64,000 bases of DNA from Nostoc sp. 106C (GCF_002154725.1 NZ_MTAW01000047.1:16364-80363), one strand, 5' to 3'. Positions 45,721 to 54,902 are shown, counted from the first letter of the stretch. The notes: generated from the sequence alone by a model not told the origin. Translations and numbers: made by a program.

Positions 45721-46714
45721 AATTCCGCACCTCTTGGGTGTAGCGCGTCAAACTCTCCAGGTTTTTTTGCAAATCGCAAGATGAGGGTTTGATTGCCAGC
45801 GTGCCTAGATTTAATTCATCCTGAAATAATTTGATTTTGTCTCGACAGGTTTTGACATCACCAATAATTGAGTTCTCCAACAAATAGTCTTCTTCAAAAC
45901 AAATATTGGTGCGATCAAATGGTTTATGGCCAGTAGAACTTTTCTGCATGACTACAGCTGCATTTGCTGTCATTTTTTGGCTGAATTTGCGGATGAAAGG
46001 CAACGCCTCAGTTACTGCTTCGTCGTATGTCCTGGCAACATAAAAGAAACGAGTCAGTATTAGGTCTTCAGAACCACTAGAATTTAAGGCACGGTATTTA
46101 GCAACAGTATTCCGCAATCTGGGCAGAGAAAATGGTGGTCCCCCCATTAAGCCGAAGGAATGTTTAGCGGCAAACCCTATACCGTCATCATCCCCACTGG
46201 CTACATATACCGGAATCTGTCGTTGCAGAGGTTTTGGGTAAACTGTCAGGCGATCGCATTGATAAAATTGCCCATTAAATGATACATCTGTTTCATATAA
46301 AAGCTTCTGAATCAATGCCATTGCCTCTAGCATCTGGGCACGAGATTCACCCATTGATGTGGCAAAATGCTTGTTCTGTTCGGGAAATGGCCCGCCTTTG
46401 GCAATCCCAAATAACAATCTGCCATTGCACAGGTTATCCAAGGTGGCAATGTCCTCCGCTACCCTAATCGGGTTATGAAACGGCAGTAACACCGCGGCTG
46501 TGCCTAGTTGGATAGTTGAAGTCAAAGCTGCTAAGTGCGCTATCAACACCAACATCGAAGGGCTAAGATTGGATTCACTAAAATGATGCTCACTCACCCA
46601 GGCTTCCTCAAAGCCTAAGCTTTCCGCCTGTTTTACCAATGCAACTTGTTCTGTGATGGCACGGCGGGCATCCTGATGATGATTATCGTAATTGCAGAAA
46701 AGTCCTGTTTTCAT
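45713..46714 (-). CDS. LLM-class flavin-dependent oxidoreductase
   Basis: This 333-aa bacterial-luciferase-like monooxygenase starts at the ATG at 46714 (MKTGLFCNYDNHHQDARRA); 46750 would add 12 doubtful residues. The family motifs are EEAWVSEHHF, LGTAAVLLPFHNP and DNLCNGRLLFGIAKGG. It uses reduced FMN or F420; the substrate is unknown. It overlaps the small gene 45349 by 8 bp, and another unknown gene lies just upstream on the same strand. It resembles flavin oxidoreductases of secondary metabolism. Confidence 0.88.
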   Translation of the reverse strand: MKTGLFCNYDNHHQDARRAITEQVALVKQAESLGFEEAWVSEHHFSESNLSPSMLVLIAHLAALTSTIQLGTAAVLLPFHNPIRVAEDIATLDNLCNGRLLFGIAKGGPFPEQNKHFATSMGESRAQMLEAMALIQKLLYETDVSFNGQFYQCDRLTVYPKPLQRQIPVYVASGDDDGIGFAAKHSFGLMGGPPFSLPRLRNTVAKYRALNSSGSEDLILTRFFYVARTYDEAVTEALPFIRKFSQKMTANAAVVMQKSSTGHKPFDRTNICFEEDYLLENSIIGDVKTCRDKIKLFQDELNLGTLAIKPSSCDLQKNLESLTRYTQEVRNYV

Positions 46715-46736
46715 TGTTTGCTGGCGATCGCTATTT

Positions 46737-47102
46737 TTAAGATGCAGCAACCCAATGTAACTCTAACCATAAGCGGGGATTGTTCTGCTTTAACTTCGAC
46801 ATCGGATCGCGTAACAATCGCCCGGCATTCATACAAACTACTTGAATCAGTCCCATATTATCTGCTATTTCTCTGAGTACGTCTTTTTGGGCTTGTATAT
46901 CAGGAAGCATTTCTTCCGAACAATAAATCGCTATATACTGCAAACGTCTAGCGGGTTTTCCCCAAAAACAGGTAATGACCTTCACATAACAACTATCAAG
47001 TAATTCTCCAACGCTTGGGTAATAGTGAGTGACAACTCTTGTGAATTCTTTGGCTAGGATGTCTTCAGCGATCATAGCAATTGATATTTCTGTAGCGTTC
47101 AT
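46737..47102 (-). CDS. Hypothetical protein, 121 aa, upstream of the LLM gene
   Basis: I chose the ATG at 47102 (MNATEISIAMIAEDILAKEF). The frame extends to 47144. I do not recognise the family. Features are an N-terminal helix and a mid-region CFWGKPARRLQYIAIYCSEE. It lies 22 bp upstream of the LLM oxidoreductase start and is probably the first gene of a three-gene operon (this, LLM, small protein B). Confidence 0.62.
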   Translation of the reverse strand: MNATEISIAMIAEDILAKEFTRVVTHYYPSVGELLDSCYVKVITCFWGKPARRLQYIAIYCSEEMLPDIQAQKDVLREIADNMGLIQVVCMNAGRLLRDPMSKLKQNNPRLWLELHWVAAS

Positions 47103-47144
47103 CACGATATCAATATAACATAAATTGTCAGTCAAAGATGACAT

Positions 47145-47615
47145 TAAGTGCTACTTCTTTAGGAAGAAATATTAAAAATTAACCTTATTTAAAAACATAC
47201 AAAAAGGAGTGATATTTTATTTGATATCACCCCTGACCTGCTAAATATTTAAAATTATGAATTCAAAATTTTCTACAAGAGCGAATTGTCAAATGTTCAG
47301 AGTCAAAAAGTTTTAGATGTAGGGTATATTATGCCGTATTGAATTGTCGATGGTGCGTTACGCTAAAGCGATAACACACCCTACAGTTGAATGTCACTGA
47401 AATAAGATGGATTTAGATCCCCGACTTCTTCAAGAAGTCGGGGATCTGAACAGCCATTTTTGCTTAAGTAAGTGACATTCCACCCTACAGTTGAATTTTC
47501 TTAACTAAATGTATGTTGAGTGTCCGCTTGCGAAACCTAATATACACAAAATCTAATTCCAAACCTTTTTACAGTGGCGTATCTTAACTCTTGAATACCA
47601 CTTGACTCTTGACTC
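47145..47615. other. Intergenic region with palindromic repeat
   Basis: Between the LLM operon and the gene at 47616 lie three items: a GTGCGTT-type dispersed repeat (about 47330-47390), the palindrome copy 2 at 47415-47447, and an extended flank to about 47487 (TTGCTTAAGTAAGTG and CATTCCACCCTAC) that is shared in reverse order with copy 3 near 55005-55040. No gene is supported. Confidence 0.55.
47415..47447. repeat. 33-bp palindromic repeat, copy 2
   Basis: AGATCCCCGACTTCTT-C-AAGAAGTCGGGGATCT is nearly identical to copy 1 at 20152-20184. Its right flank to about 47487 is also conserved with the flank of copy 3. Confidence 0.85.
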
Positions 47616-47927
47616 TTATCTAGCATTACGTTCAGACACTAAAACTTCTGCGACAAGCTGTGGTAAATCTACAAGGTCAACATATCCATCTGAACCCCGA
47701 ATAGGTGAGATAAATGTATAATCTGGATCGCAGGCTCCGGTATCGTAGACTTGAATAAACCAGCGATCGGGAAATCCGGCTACACCCAGTTCTACAATGT
47801 ACCAGCTCTCACCAATCAGACGAGCATTTACAATTGTGAACCACTCTCTGTCGTATTCGGAGATATTCCAATCCGCCATGAGAAACTCGAACGCTATTTG
47901 TCCAGCGTCAGTTGCAGTCAATAGCAT
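47616..47927 (-). CDS. Hypothetical protein, 103 aa
   Basis: This is a soluble protein with an acidic bias, starting MLLTATDAGQIAFEFLMADW. It contains WYIVELGVAGFPDRWFIQVYD, a beta-rich hydrophobic pattern. I do not recognise it. It lies 2 bp downstream of the next gene (47930-48220), so the two form a unit. Size and paired layout would suit an immunity-type or antitoxin-type protein, but this is a guess. Confidence 0.55.
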   Translation of the reverse strand: MLLTATDAGQIAFEFLMADWNISEYDREWFTIVNARLIGESWYIVELGVAGFPDRWFIQVYDTGACDPDYTFISPIRGSDGYVDLVDLPQLVAEVLVSERNAR

Positions 47928-47929
47928 TG

Positions 47930-48220
47930 CTACTCCTTAGTTGAAACTTCTGGTTCAGAATCAGGTTCAGAATTGGCAGCTTCAATTTCAGGATACAACC
48001 CTAGTTGCTTCGCTAATTCACGACCAATAAAAAATAAAAACTGAGCACTATCTTGATTACCTTCATGTGCAAACACAGTTGCCACTTTTAACACTGCATA
48101 TACAAAGTCAGAATCAATTAATTCTGGATGTGCTTCTAAAACTTCTGGTTCTTGACCATTAGGGCATTTGAGTAGCTGATCGATTAAATCAAAATATAGG
48201 ACTTGGCGTTCTTCTGTCAT
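47930..48220 (-). CDS. Hypothetical protein, 96 aa
   Basis: This is an acidic helical protein starting MTEERQVLYFDLIDQLLKCP, with a Glu/Pro/Ser-rich C-terminus (EAANSEPDSEPEVSTKE). No recognised domain is present. It precedes the gene at 47616 by 2 bp and follows the membrane gene by 40 bp, so all three are probably one operon. The helical layout resembles a TPR-like single unit. Confidence 0.58.
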   Translation of the reverse strand: MTEERQVLYFDLIDQLLKCPNGQEPEVLEAHPELIDSDFVYAVLKVATVFAHEGNQDSAQFLFFIGRELAKQLGLYPEIEAANSEPDSEPEVSTKE

Positions 48221-48260
48221 GGTGCCTTTGTTGATTTAGTATGAGTGAATTTGGAATTAA

Positions 48261-48689
48261 TTACTGTTCGATGCTTTGCTGCCACAGCCGTTCTAGCATT
48301 TCAACTTGTTCTTGAAAAACAGCATTACGGTAAACAAGATATCTGTCGTAACCAATAATCCCTAACCCAACACAAATGGGGGTTATTAAGAAAAACCATT
48401 CCAAGATAGTTGCTAGTTGATATTGCTCTACAGCAGTCAAATTTTGTGTTTCTAGATTGGGATTAGAAGTGCTTATGCTTTCCTGATTGCTAGTGAAAGG
48501 TACACCTTCATTTTGGGAAAACAGGAAGTCGTTGGCTCTACTATTATTGTTCACTTCACAAGTTGAATTCTGTGCTTTTACTAACTCTATATGCCGTCCA
48601 TAAACCATGCTAAATACTAATATCGCTGGAGATAGCACAGCTAAGGTAACTATACAGACTGTGAGAACATTTAAAAGCTTGACCTTCAT
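48261..48689 (-). CDS. Hypothetical membrane protein, 142 aa
   Basis: This protein has an N-terminal membrane helix (about 8-30, VCIVTLAVLSPAILVFSMVYG) and a second helix near 93-112 (WFFLITPICVGLGIIGYD). They are separated by a polar loop. A short basic and then coiled tail follows. I recognise no family. It is first in the minus-strand run 48689-47616. Confidence 0.55.
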   Translation of the reverse strand: MKVKLLNVLTVCIVTLAVLSPAILVFSMVYGRHIELVKAQNSTCEVNNNSRANDFLFSQNEGVPFTSNQESISTSNPNLETQNLTAVEQYQLATILEWFFLITPICVGLGIIGYDRYLVYRNAVFQEQVEMLERLWQQSIEQ

Positions 48690-49751
48690 CTTGGTTTTCC
48701 CTTCCTAGGTAGTATGCACCCAGTAAGATATAACTTTTGTTATTTATCTACAAAAATAGAACTGATCCTAAAAAAGTTATCAGTTAACAGTTTGCAATTT
48801 TCAGGAGGTTTACTCTGAACTAATTAGTAAACTAGAGTTAGTTGCAAGTAAGCATTGAGTTAATATGACAAATATCTTTTTAAACATATCCCAGTTGATA
48901 AATTAGTATTCAGTAATACTGAAATAGTTTATTATTGAGATTAGAACTGACGCACTCAGACCCTAAAATGTAGTTTCTTTTGACAAATAGGGAGTTAAGA
49001 AGTCCCCCCTTCATCTCCAGACTGTTGCCTAGGAATGTTGGGGGGTAGAGGGGAATCTCTGCGTAAATCCTATACGTTTTATATCAGCCGCTTTTCTAAA
49101 TAGCGGTTTAGCTGAGTTGGATCATATTTATTAAAGTTATTAAAGTTGTACTCAAAGGCTGTAACTTTTATCTGATAAGTAATCCAAAAATTATTTAGGG
49201 TATGGGTACTAGTATTTTTGGGGCAATGTCCTAGTATTTACGATTTAAGGTTCGGGTCTTTCTGCACTCAACCTCAAAGTCAGACTGACGGCTGATATAA
49301 AGATGCTCTTTTGCTAGTTATATACCAGATAAAACTTGTACTCAAAAAATATATTCTCGCCTAAAAATATCCAAAGTCATTAAAAAAAACAATTAAAATT
49401 GCCCAAATAAATATTTTGTTCTAGATAAACTAAAAAATCATAAAATCGAATTTAAAATCTTGGATATATCCCAGCTTAATTACTAAATTCAAAAATCGAA
49501 TTTTAGCAAAAAATAGTAATATTTTAGACAGGGAAACTTTTCAGTTTAAATTATGGAAACTATAACCCTGTAACAAGAATCAATAGAAAAATTTCCGTAC
49601 TTACTGCCTAAATTGTTCCAATTTTGTGGTTTAGTAAGAGTACATACCTCATGCACTCACTAACACTCAACTATCAATTAAATACATACAAGCTTACTGT
49701 TATAAGTAAAAAATACCTGGTGTTCGGATTTAGAATCTTAGGAGTTAATTA
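48690..49751. other. Large gene-free region upstream of cysK
   Basis: This is about 1.06 kb of AT-rich DNA with no open frame that I can support and no tRNA-like motif seen. It contains two long AT-rich blocks (48780-48960 and 49320-49560). It would hold the cysK promoter. I found no clear NtcA or operator motif. Confidence 0.45.
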
Positions 49752-50711
49752 ATGCGGATTGCAAAAGATGTAACAGAACTTATTGGACGAACTCCTTTAG
49801 TTGAACTCAATAAGATACCCCAAGCAGAGGGAGTAGGAGCGAGGATAGTTGCCAAACTCGAAGGTATGAATCCAGCGGCTTCAGTGAAAGACCGAATTGG
49901 GTTGAGTATGGTACTCTCGGCAGAAGCCGAGGGTTTGATTGAGCCAGGAAAAACTATTTTAGTAGAGCCAACTTCTGGCAATACAGGAATTGCTCTAGCG
50001 ATGGTAGCAGCCGCACGTGGCTACCATTTAATTTTGACAATGCCTGAAACCATGAGCAACGAAAGACGGGCGATGCTACGCGCTTATGGTGCAACATTAC
50101 AGTTAACACCAGGCCCAGAAGGGATGCGGGGAGCAATTCGCAAAGCCGAAGAAATTGTGGCTAACACTCCCAACGCATATATGCTACAACAGTTCCGCAA
50201 CGCCGCTAATCCCAAGATTCACCGAGAAACCACCGCAGAAGAAATTTGGGCTGATACGGATGGTGAAGTGGATATTGTGATTGCAGGGGTAGGTACTGGT
50301 GGGACAATTACTGGGATTGCCGAAGTACTGAAACAACGTAAGCCAAGTTTTCAGGCGATCGCAGTTGAACCTAGCAACAGTCCGGTATTATCTGGTGGGG
50401 AAGCTGGGCCGCATAAAATTCAAGGTATTGGTGCTGGCTTTGTTCCTGATGTTCTCAAGCTGGAATTGGTTGATGAAGTGATTCGCGTCAGCGATGAACA
50501 GGCGATGGTATTTGGACGACGGTTGGCGAAGGAAGAAGGCTTGTTATCTGGGATATCTTCTGGTGCGGCGTTGTGTGCTGCACTGCAAGTAGCTAAACGT
50601 CCCGAAAATGCCGGAAAGCTCATCGTGATGATTCAGCCTTCCTTCGGCGAACGTTATCTCAGCACCTTGATGTTCCAAGATTTGACACTGGAACCTACAG
50701 TTGTGCGTTAG
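49752..50711 (+). CDS. cysK: Cysteine synthase A (O-acetylserine sulfhydrylase)
   Basis: This 319-aa PLP enzyme makes cysteine from O-acetylserine and sulfide. The PLP lysine motif is [14 protein letters not shown], the substrate loop is [11 protein letters not shown], and the phosphate-binding loop is [11 protein letters not shown]. All are intact. It lies about 8.6 kb from the serine acetyltransferase at 59376, which supplies its substrate. AGGAG-like GGAGTTAATT precedes the ATG. A dispersed inverted repeat follows. Confidence 0.97.
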   Translation: MRIAKDVTELIGRTPLVELNKIPQAEGVGARIVAKLEGMNPAASVKDRIGLSMVLSAEAEGLIEPGKTILVEPTSGNTGIALAMVAAARGYHLILTMPETMSNERRAMLRAYGATLQLTPGPEGMRGAIRKAEEIVANTPNAYMLQQFRNAANPKIHRETTAEEIWADTDGEVDIVIAGVGTGGTITGIAEVLKQRKPSFQAIAVEPSNSPVLSGGEAGPHKIQGIGAGFVPDVLKLELVDEVIRVSDEQAMVFGRRLAKEEGLLSGISSGAALCAALQVAKRPENAGKLIVMIQPSFGERYLSTLMFQDLTLEPTVVR

Positions 50712-50720
50712 TGACAGTAG

Positions 50721-50784
50721 GTAGGGGCACGGCATCCACAATCGCTAGGTGTATCAAATTATATTACTGGTGCCGTGCCACTAC
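50721..50784. repeat. GTAGGGGCACGGCA inverted-repeat element, copy 1
   Basis: GTAGGGGCACGGCATC and GGTGCCGTGCCACTAC form imperfect arms around a 30-bp AT-rich loop, 9 bp after cysK. The second copy is at 58829-58891. It may double as the cysK terminator. Confidence 0.7.
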
Positions 50785-50791
50785 GAAGAAT

Positions 50792-51217
50792 TTATACTCG
50801 CTCAACAACTTCATCTTTTTCCCAAATAACTGATTCTTCCATTGTCCCAAGCTCTGCAAAAGCTTTGGCAGCTTTAAGGGTTGTATTCAAGTCAACGCAG
50901 GACTTAGCCGGATAAACACCTTCTTGACCCCCAACTATCACGAATTCATCCATATCTGATTTAGATGGGTCAACAAGATAATGAAAACTCTCATTATCAA
51001 ATGTCAAATACACTATATATTTTCCTAAACCACCACCCACCGCCATGTGAGTTTCGCTGTCTGTTTCTAAAGTTACAAGTGTTTTGTGATGCCCGTCTAA
51101 CTCTCTAATCGCTGATTCTATTTCTTGCCAGCTATGCGCTTGCTCTAAACTTCCCTTGTTCTGATTACCAATCCAATCTTCAACTGAAAATTTTGTTATA
51201 AACATAATTAATCTCAC
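50792..51217 (-). CDS. Imm1-family immunity protein
   Basis: This 141-aa protein starts with GTG at 51217 (a possible ATG is at 51205). It matches the Imm1 pattern: SWQEIESAIRELDGHHKTLVT, then MAVGGGLGKYIVY, YLVDP, EFVIVGGQEGVYPA and TTLKAAKAFAELGTM. Imm1 proteins neutralise toxin domains, including nucleic-acid deaminases. The GTGA overlap (51214-51217) with the deaminase gene ensures coupled production. The next gene inward is cysK, which is unrelated. Confidence 0.82.
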   Translation of the reverse strand: MRLIMFITKFSVEDWIGNQNKGSLEQAHSWQEIESAIRELDGHHKTLVTLETDSETHMAVGGGLGKYIVYLTFDNESFHYLVDPSKSDMDEFVIVGGQEGVYPAKSCVDLNTTLKAAKAFAELGTMEESVIWEKDEVVERV

Positions 51218-51999
51218 ATCAGTGTAATTGTCTGACGACCGCTAGGGCTAATAACTTCTATTTCTTCTAGATCAAGCTGTCTAGCCATTCCTTTCACACC
51301 TCCGTTTTGACCACACGCTCTACAAAGATCCCGATCAACTGTTAAACGCGCTTTTCCTCCTCTTAATCCTGCATCAAAAGCTTGTTGAAAGGTATCAGCT
51401 TCAGCGTGTGTGCGACTAATTGGATTTACTTTAAGTGTAATCTTTCTGCGATTGGGGTTACTGCCTGCACTGATATCAAAAAATACACTACCACCTATCT
51501 CTAACTTTGCAATTGTAGCGCGATCGTTTTCACTACCTGCTGGAGGAAGACCAAGCTGTTGCCTATACTCTGCTAATTCTTCAAAAATCAGCAGATATAT
51601 AAGCTGTTGCACCTCCTGCGCTGAAGCTAAAGTGTTTATATCTGGATTTTTTACTACCTCTTCTGAACCAACGGGACAGCTATAAACTACATAAGTCCAT
51701 ATTCCAGGATTACCGGCTGAAGCACTTTCACCCTCATAAAAAGTAACTGTTCCATCTTCTTCGCACTCATAATAAGCTGAGTAAACATCTTTCCAATCGC
51801 AATCTGAGTTTTCTAGCGTCTGTCGAATTTCAGCTAATACTCCAGCAAGATGATGAGGTTCAGTTTCTCTCTGGACTAAACGCTCTCCCTCCCACTCAAA
51901 ATTGTGTAACTCAAGAGGCATTGCAACAAAGCTTTTAAACAGAATTAAGTTCCAGTTTACTTCCCTATCTAACCTGAGTTCGGGATAAGAAATCCTCAA
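51214..51999 (-). CDS. Cytidine-deaminase-fold toxin-like protein
   Basis: This 261-aa protein has a C-terminal deaminase fold with zinc ligands His198 in THAEAD (catalytic Glu200) and Cys226/Cys229 in DRDLCRACG, then GGVKGMARQLDLEEIEVIS. This is the bacterial polymorphic-toxin deaminase pattern. Residues 1-190 carry no secretion marker such as RHS or PAAR that I can see. Translation may begin at the ATG at 51999 or at MPLELHNFEW (51921). Its partner Imm1 gene overlaps by 4 bp. Whether it acts on DNA, RNA or nucleotides is unknown. Confidence 0.8.
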   Translation of the reverse strand: MRISYPELRLDREVNWNLILFKSFVAMPLELHNFEWEGERLVQRETEPHHLAGVLAEIRQTLENSDCDWKDVYSAYYECEEDGTVTFYEGESASAGNPGIWTYVVYSCPVGSEEVVKNPDINTLASAQEVQQLIYLLIFEELAEYRQQLGLPPAGSENDRATIAKLEIGGSVFFDISAGSNPNRRKITLKVNPISRTHAEADTFQQAFDAGLRGGKARLTVDRDLCRACGQNGGVKGMARQLDLEEIEVISPSGRQTITLM

Positions 52000-52260
52000 A
52001 CCCCTTGATTTTTCGTTGTCTGATCTGAAACTTTGTTTTCATATATTTTCAATAAGGCATGTTGTTGATATTAATCTCATTTGTGAACCTTATTGACGAA
52101 ACGATTCCACTTTAATCACTTCTTTTACCACTTAGAATTTTGCTCAATCTATACACAATAAGCTTTTTAGCTTCTGGCTTAACCCGAACTCAGGTTATCT
52201 AATGATTTCATTGCTGAAGTGATTGAAGAGTTTTAGAGATGCAATTTAATTGAGCTAAGA

Positions 52261-52629
52261 ATGAGTACATTATTTGAGCTACTGGAAAAAATTAAAAGCA
52301 AACCAGGGTTATATCTGGGAAGTGCCTCCATTACAAATCTGCGGATGTTTATTCTCGGCTATCGATTTGCGCGTACAGAAGTAGGTATTACCAATACCGA
52401 AGCCGAAACTGACTTTTACAAAAACTTCCAACCCTGGCTACAAAACCGCTTATCAATCCGTACAGTTAACGCTTGGGACAAAATTATTTTGCTCACCTGT
52501 ACTGATGAAAAAGCAGGGTTTAATTATTTCTTTCAACTTTTGGATGAGTTTATTCAACGCGACAAAAGCCAAGATATCGAGCCAATTTTAGCCGAATCAA
52601 CTGCACAAAATACCGATAAAGTGGCATGA
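52261..52629 (+). CDS. Hypothetical protein, 122 aa, possible immunity-type
   Basis: This protein starts MSTLFELLEKIKSKPGLYLG and then SASITNLRMFILGYRFA. The KPGxYLG-SI-L-F--GY pattern is one I have seen in small proteins that lie near polymorphic toxins, so an immunity role is possible but weakly supported. It faces away from the deaminase/Imm1 pair across a 261-bp spacer. A MITE begins 9 bp after its stop. Confidence 0.6.
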   Translation: MSTLFELLEKIKSKPGLYLGSASITNLRMFILGYRFARTEVGITNTEAETDFYKNFQPWLQNRLSIRTVNAWDKIILLTCTDEKAGFNYFFQLLDEFIQRDKSQDIEPILAESTAQNTDKVA

Positions 52630-52637
52630 AGCTCTTA

Positions 52638-52735
52638 TAGGTTGGGTTGAACGTAGACGCGTAGCGGCTTCCCGCAGGGTAGTAAAACCCAAAAAACCCC
52701 TGGAAATGTTGGGTTTCGTTCCTCAACCCAACCTA
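52638..52735. repeat. TAGGTTGGGTTGA palindromic element, copy 2
   Basis: The element is bounded by TAGGTTGGGTTGAACG and CCTCAACCCAACCTA and shares ends and inner AATGTTGGGTTTCGTTCCTC with the element at 2369-2445. This copy has an extra GC-rich insert (about 52652-52683, GTAGCGGCTTCCCGCAGGGTAG). It interrupts a DUF433 gene remnant. Confidence 0.8.
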
Positions 52736-52739
52736 CGCC

Positions 52740-52906
52740 TATCGCCTGTTCTCGCTTAACTGTGGGAAATCCCTTTAGGAAATCATCAATGGACTCTCCG
52801 CCTTCAAATAATCCAGCAGGGTTTGCACAGGAACTCGCGTTCCGGCGAAGACTGGCGTACCACTCATCACATCTGGCGATGCAGTAATGATTGCTGGCTG
52901 ACTCAT
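52740..52906 (-). pseudogene. DUF433 antitoxin-type gene, frameshifted and truncated
   Basis: From the ATG at 52906 the frame reads MSQPAIITASPDVMSGTPVF and AGTRVPVQTLLDYLKA, the classic DUF433 start. A missing base near 52796-52802 shifts it, so the next frame continues GESIDDFLKGFPTVKREQA. The C-terminal end is replaced by the palindromic element at 52638-52735. No DUF5615 partner toxin gene follows. It is a decayed toxin-antitoxin part. Confidence 0.8.
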
Positions 52907-53060
52907 TCTCAACCTTATAAAAGCATTGCTAGGCTGTCTTATTCTAATTTACCCAGATAATCTGTAAGCTTTCTGGCTTTCGTTCGTCGAACTCACGTTA
53001 AAAAATGCGATCGTTCCGCTTCTCTACACTCCAAAAGGAAAAAAGAACAAGCATAAAGGA

Positions 53061-54902
53061 CTACTGAAGAATCCTCCCGAACGCGCACACAACACGAAAA
53101 CCAGTAAGGTAGCTGATGAGGTCGCGCTCCGCCCCATCGTAGTTGAGGCGGGACGCGGAACGGCAGATTCTAGCATTGAAGATCCAAGAACCACCTCGCA
53201 GCGCGGCTCTTCCTTCTTTTTGATAAAGTTGATTATTATCATCAAACCACGCACTACCATCTGCTGGCGCTCCTTTATAGGTGCTATGCCAATCATCTTG
53301 ACACCACTCCCAAACGTTCCCGTGCATATCGTATAATCCAAAGCCGTTGGGTGGAAAACTTCCTACGTCTGTTGTCTGCTGACGATTTTTGCCCTTTGGC
53401 TCAGAAGCATAAGTAAAAGTTCCATCATAATTGGCTAACTCTGTTGTAATTGTTTCCCCAAAATGAAACGGTGACGTTGTTCCTGCTCTACAGGCGTATT
53501 CCCATTCTGCTTCACTAGGTAAGCGGTATTGCTTGTTTGTATGTTGTGAAAGGCGATCGCAAAACTCCACTGCATCGTACCAAGACACTTTTTCTACTGG
53601 TCGGTTGTCTCCTTTAAATTGAGATGGGTTTGCTTGCAGGTCACGGTTAACTTCGGGTAATGCTGCTACTTTTCTCCATTGCGCTTGGGTGACTGGATGT
53701 TTACCCATAAAAAATGATTCAATCGTTACTTGATGCTGAGGTTTTTCATTATCTCTTCCTTCCTCTGCTGATGAACCCATCAAAAATTTGCCACTGGGAA
53801 TCTCAACCATTTCTAAAATGACACCATTGCCTAAGTCTTCAGTAAAATATTGAGATTGACTTTTTTCTCGTTTAACTTCCTGACTTTTAGCATTTACCGT
53901 CACCACATCAAAGTTAAATACTTGTAGTTCAGGAGTTACTGACCTGTCTCCCCATGAGGAAGTAACAGACTCAGGATTTCTTGGGGATGTAGAAGACTGT
54001 GCCTTTTGCCTGTCAATTCTGATCCATGCTTTCTTTACGTCGGGATCTGACCCCCCAGCAGCCACATTCACCCGCAGCCATAATTGTCTAGCTAATTCCC
54101 AATCTCCTATAACTTCAGCTTGATAAGCATCTATTTTCAGTTGATTAATATCATTCAGCGTTGCGTAGTCGGGTAACAAAATTAGGTGTAGTTTTGTAGC
54201 AGGTTCGGCTATAGCATAGGGATTTTGCCGCGTTTTCCGATGCATTTGATTGATTGCGGGTACTCTTACTTGTAAATATCTGTCCAATCTTTCTACTGTG
54301 GCGCAGTTTCCTTCACCTGCTATTCTCAAACCTTCTAACAAAGCTTGGGTGAATGAGCCATGTTGTAACTGCTCAATTTCATAAGATTTTTGACTGGGAC
54401 TGCAAGAGTAAAAGGTGACTACTCCCTGATGTTCTTCACCAATACCTTTTCCCAGCCTGCTGCCTTCATCGCGGCAAGCATCTAAAAACAACACTACATT
54501 ATCTGCCCCACTGCGGCGCAATCTTTGGGTAACAAAATCCACAGAGATTGCTGTATGTTCTACGTCGCCTGGGTCGCTATCTATGAGCATAAGATAATCG
54601 CGATCGCCTTCCCGGCAACCATGACCTGCAAAGAAAAACCAGAGATTATCCCCTGGTTCCAAAAGTGGCTTTTCAAAGTTTGCCCGTAAAAATCGCCGCA
54701 AGTTACCGTAAGTTGGCTGAGTGGGTATTGGTGGATTGGTGGCAATTGGAGGAGAATCGTCAGTGAAGAGGAAAACTTGATCAAATCTGGCTTCCTTCCC
54801 AAACCAATCGCGCATAGCTTCGGCATCTAGTTTCGCGTAATTTAGGTGCTGGAGATTGTTGTATTGATTAATGCCAATTGCGATCGCCCAATTTTTAGCC
54901 AT
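53061..54902 (-). CDS. Caspase-like protease fused to formylglycine-generating-enzyme-like domain
   Basis: This 613-aa protein starts at the ATG at 54902 (MAKNWAIAIGINQYNNLQ). The N-terminal peptidase C14 domain has catalytic His94 (WFFFAGHG) and Cys143 (LFLDACRD). After a linker (about 240-360) the C-terminal FGE-sulfatase-type domain starts with MVEIPSGKFLMGS and has the RLPSEAEWEYACRAG, GLYDMHGNVWEWCQDDW and ALRGGSW motifs. Caspase-FGE fusions are abundant in Nostoc and are linked to cell-death or defence signalling, with unproven targets. The typical FGE copper-site cysteines are not evident, so the second domain is probably a binding module. Confidence 0.88.
   Translation of the reverse strand: MAKNWAIAIGINQYNNLQHLNYAKLDAEAMRDWFGKEARFDQVFLFTDDSPPIATNPPIPTQPTYGNLRRFLRANFEKPLLEPGDNLWFFFAGHGCREGDRDYLMLIDSDPGDVEHTAISVDFVTQRLRRSGADNVVLFLDACRDEGSRLGKGIGEEHQGVVTFYSCSPSQKSYEIEQLQHGSFTQALLEGLRIAGEGNCATVERLDRYLQVRVPAINQMHRKTRQNPYAIAEPATKLHLILLPDYATLNDINQLKIDAYQAEVIGDWELARQLWLRVNVAAGGSDPDVKKAWIRIDRQKAQSSTSPRNPESVTSSWGDRSVTPELQVFNFDVVTVNAKSQEVKREKSQSQYFTEDLGNGVILEMVEIPSGKFLMGSSAEEGRDNEKPQHQVTIESFFMGKHPVTQAQWRKVAALPEVNRDLQANPSQFKGDNRPVEKVSWYDAVEFCDRLSQHTNKQYRLPSEAEWEYACRAGTTSPFHFGETITTELANYDGTFTYASEPKGKNRQQTTDVGSFPPNGFGLYDMHGNVWEWCQDDWHSTYKGAPADGSAWFDDNNQLYQKEGRAALRGGSWIFNARICRSASRLNYDGAERDLISYLTGFRVVCAFGRILQ

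Noticed and set aside
48690..49751. tRNA or small RNA in the long spacer before cysK
   Set aside because: I looked for T-loop motifs such as GTTCGAATC and found none; no stable GC-rich fold is evident.
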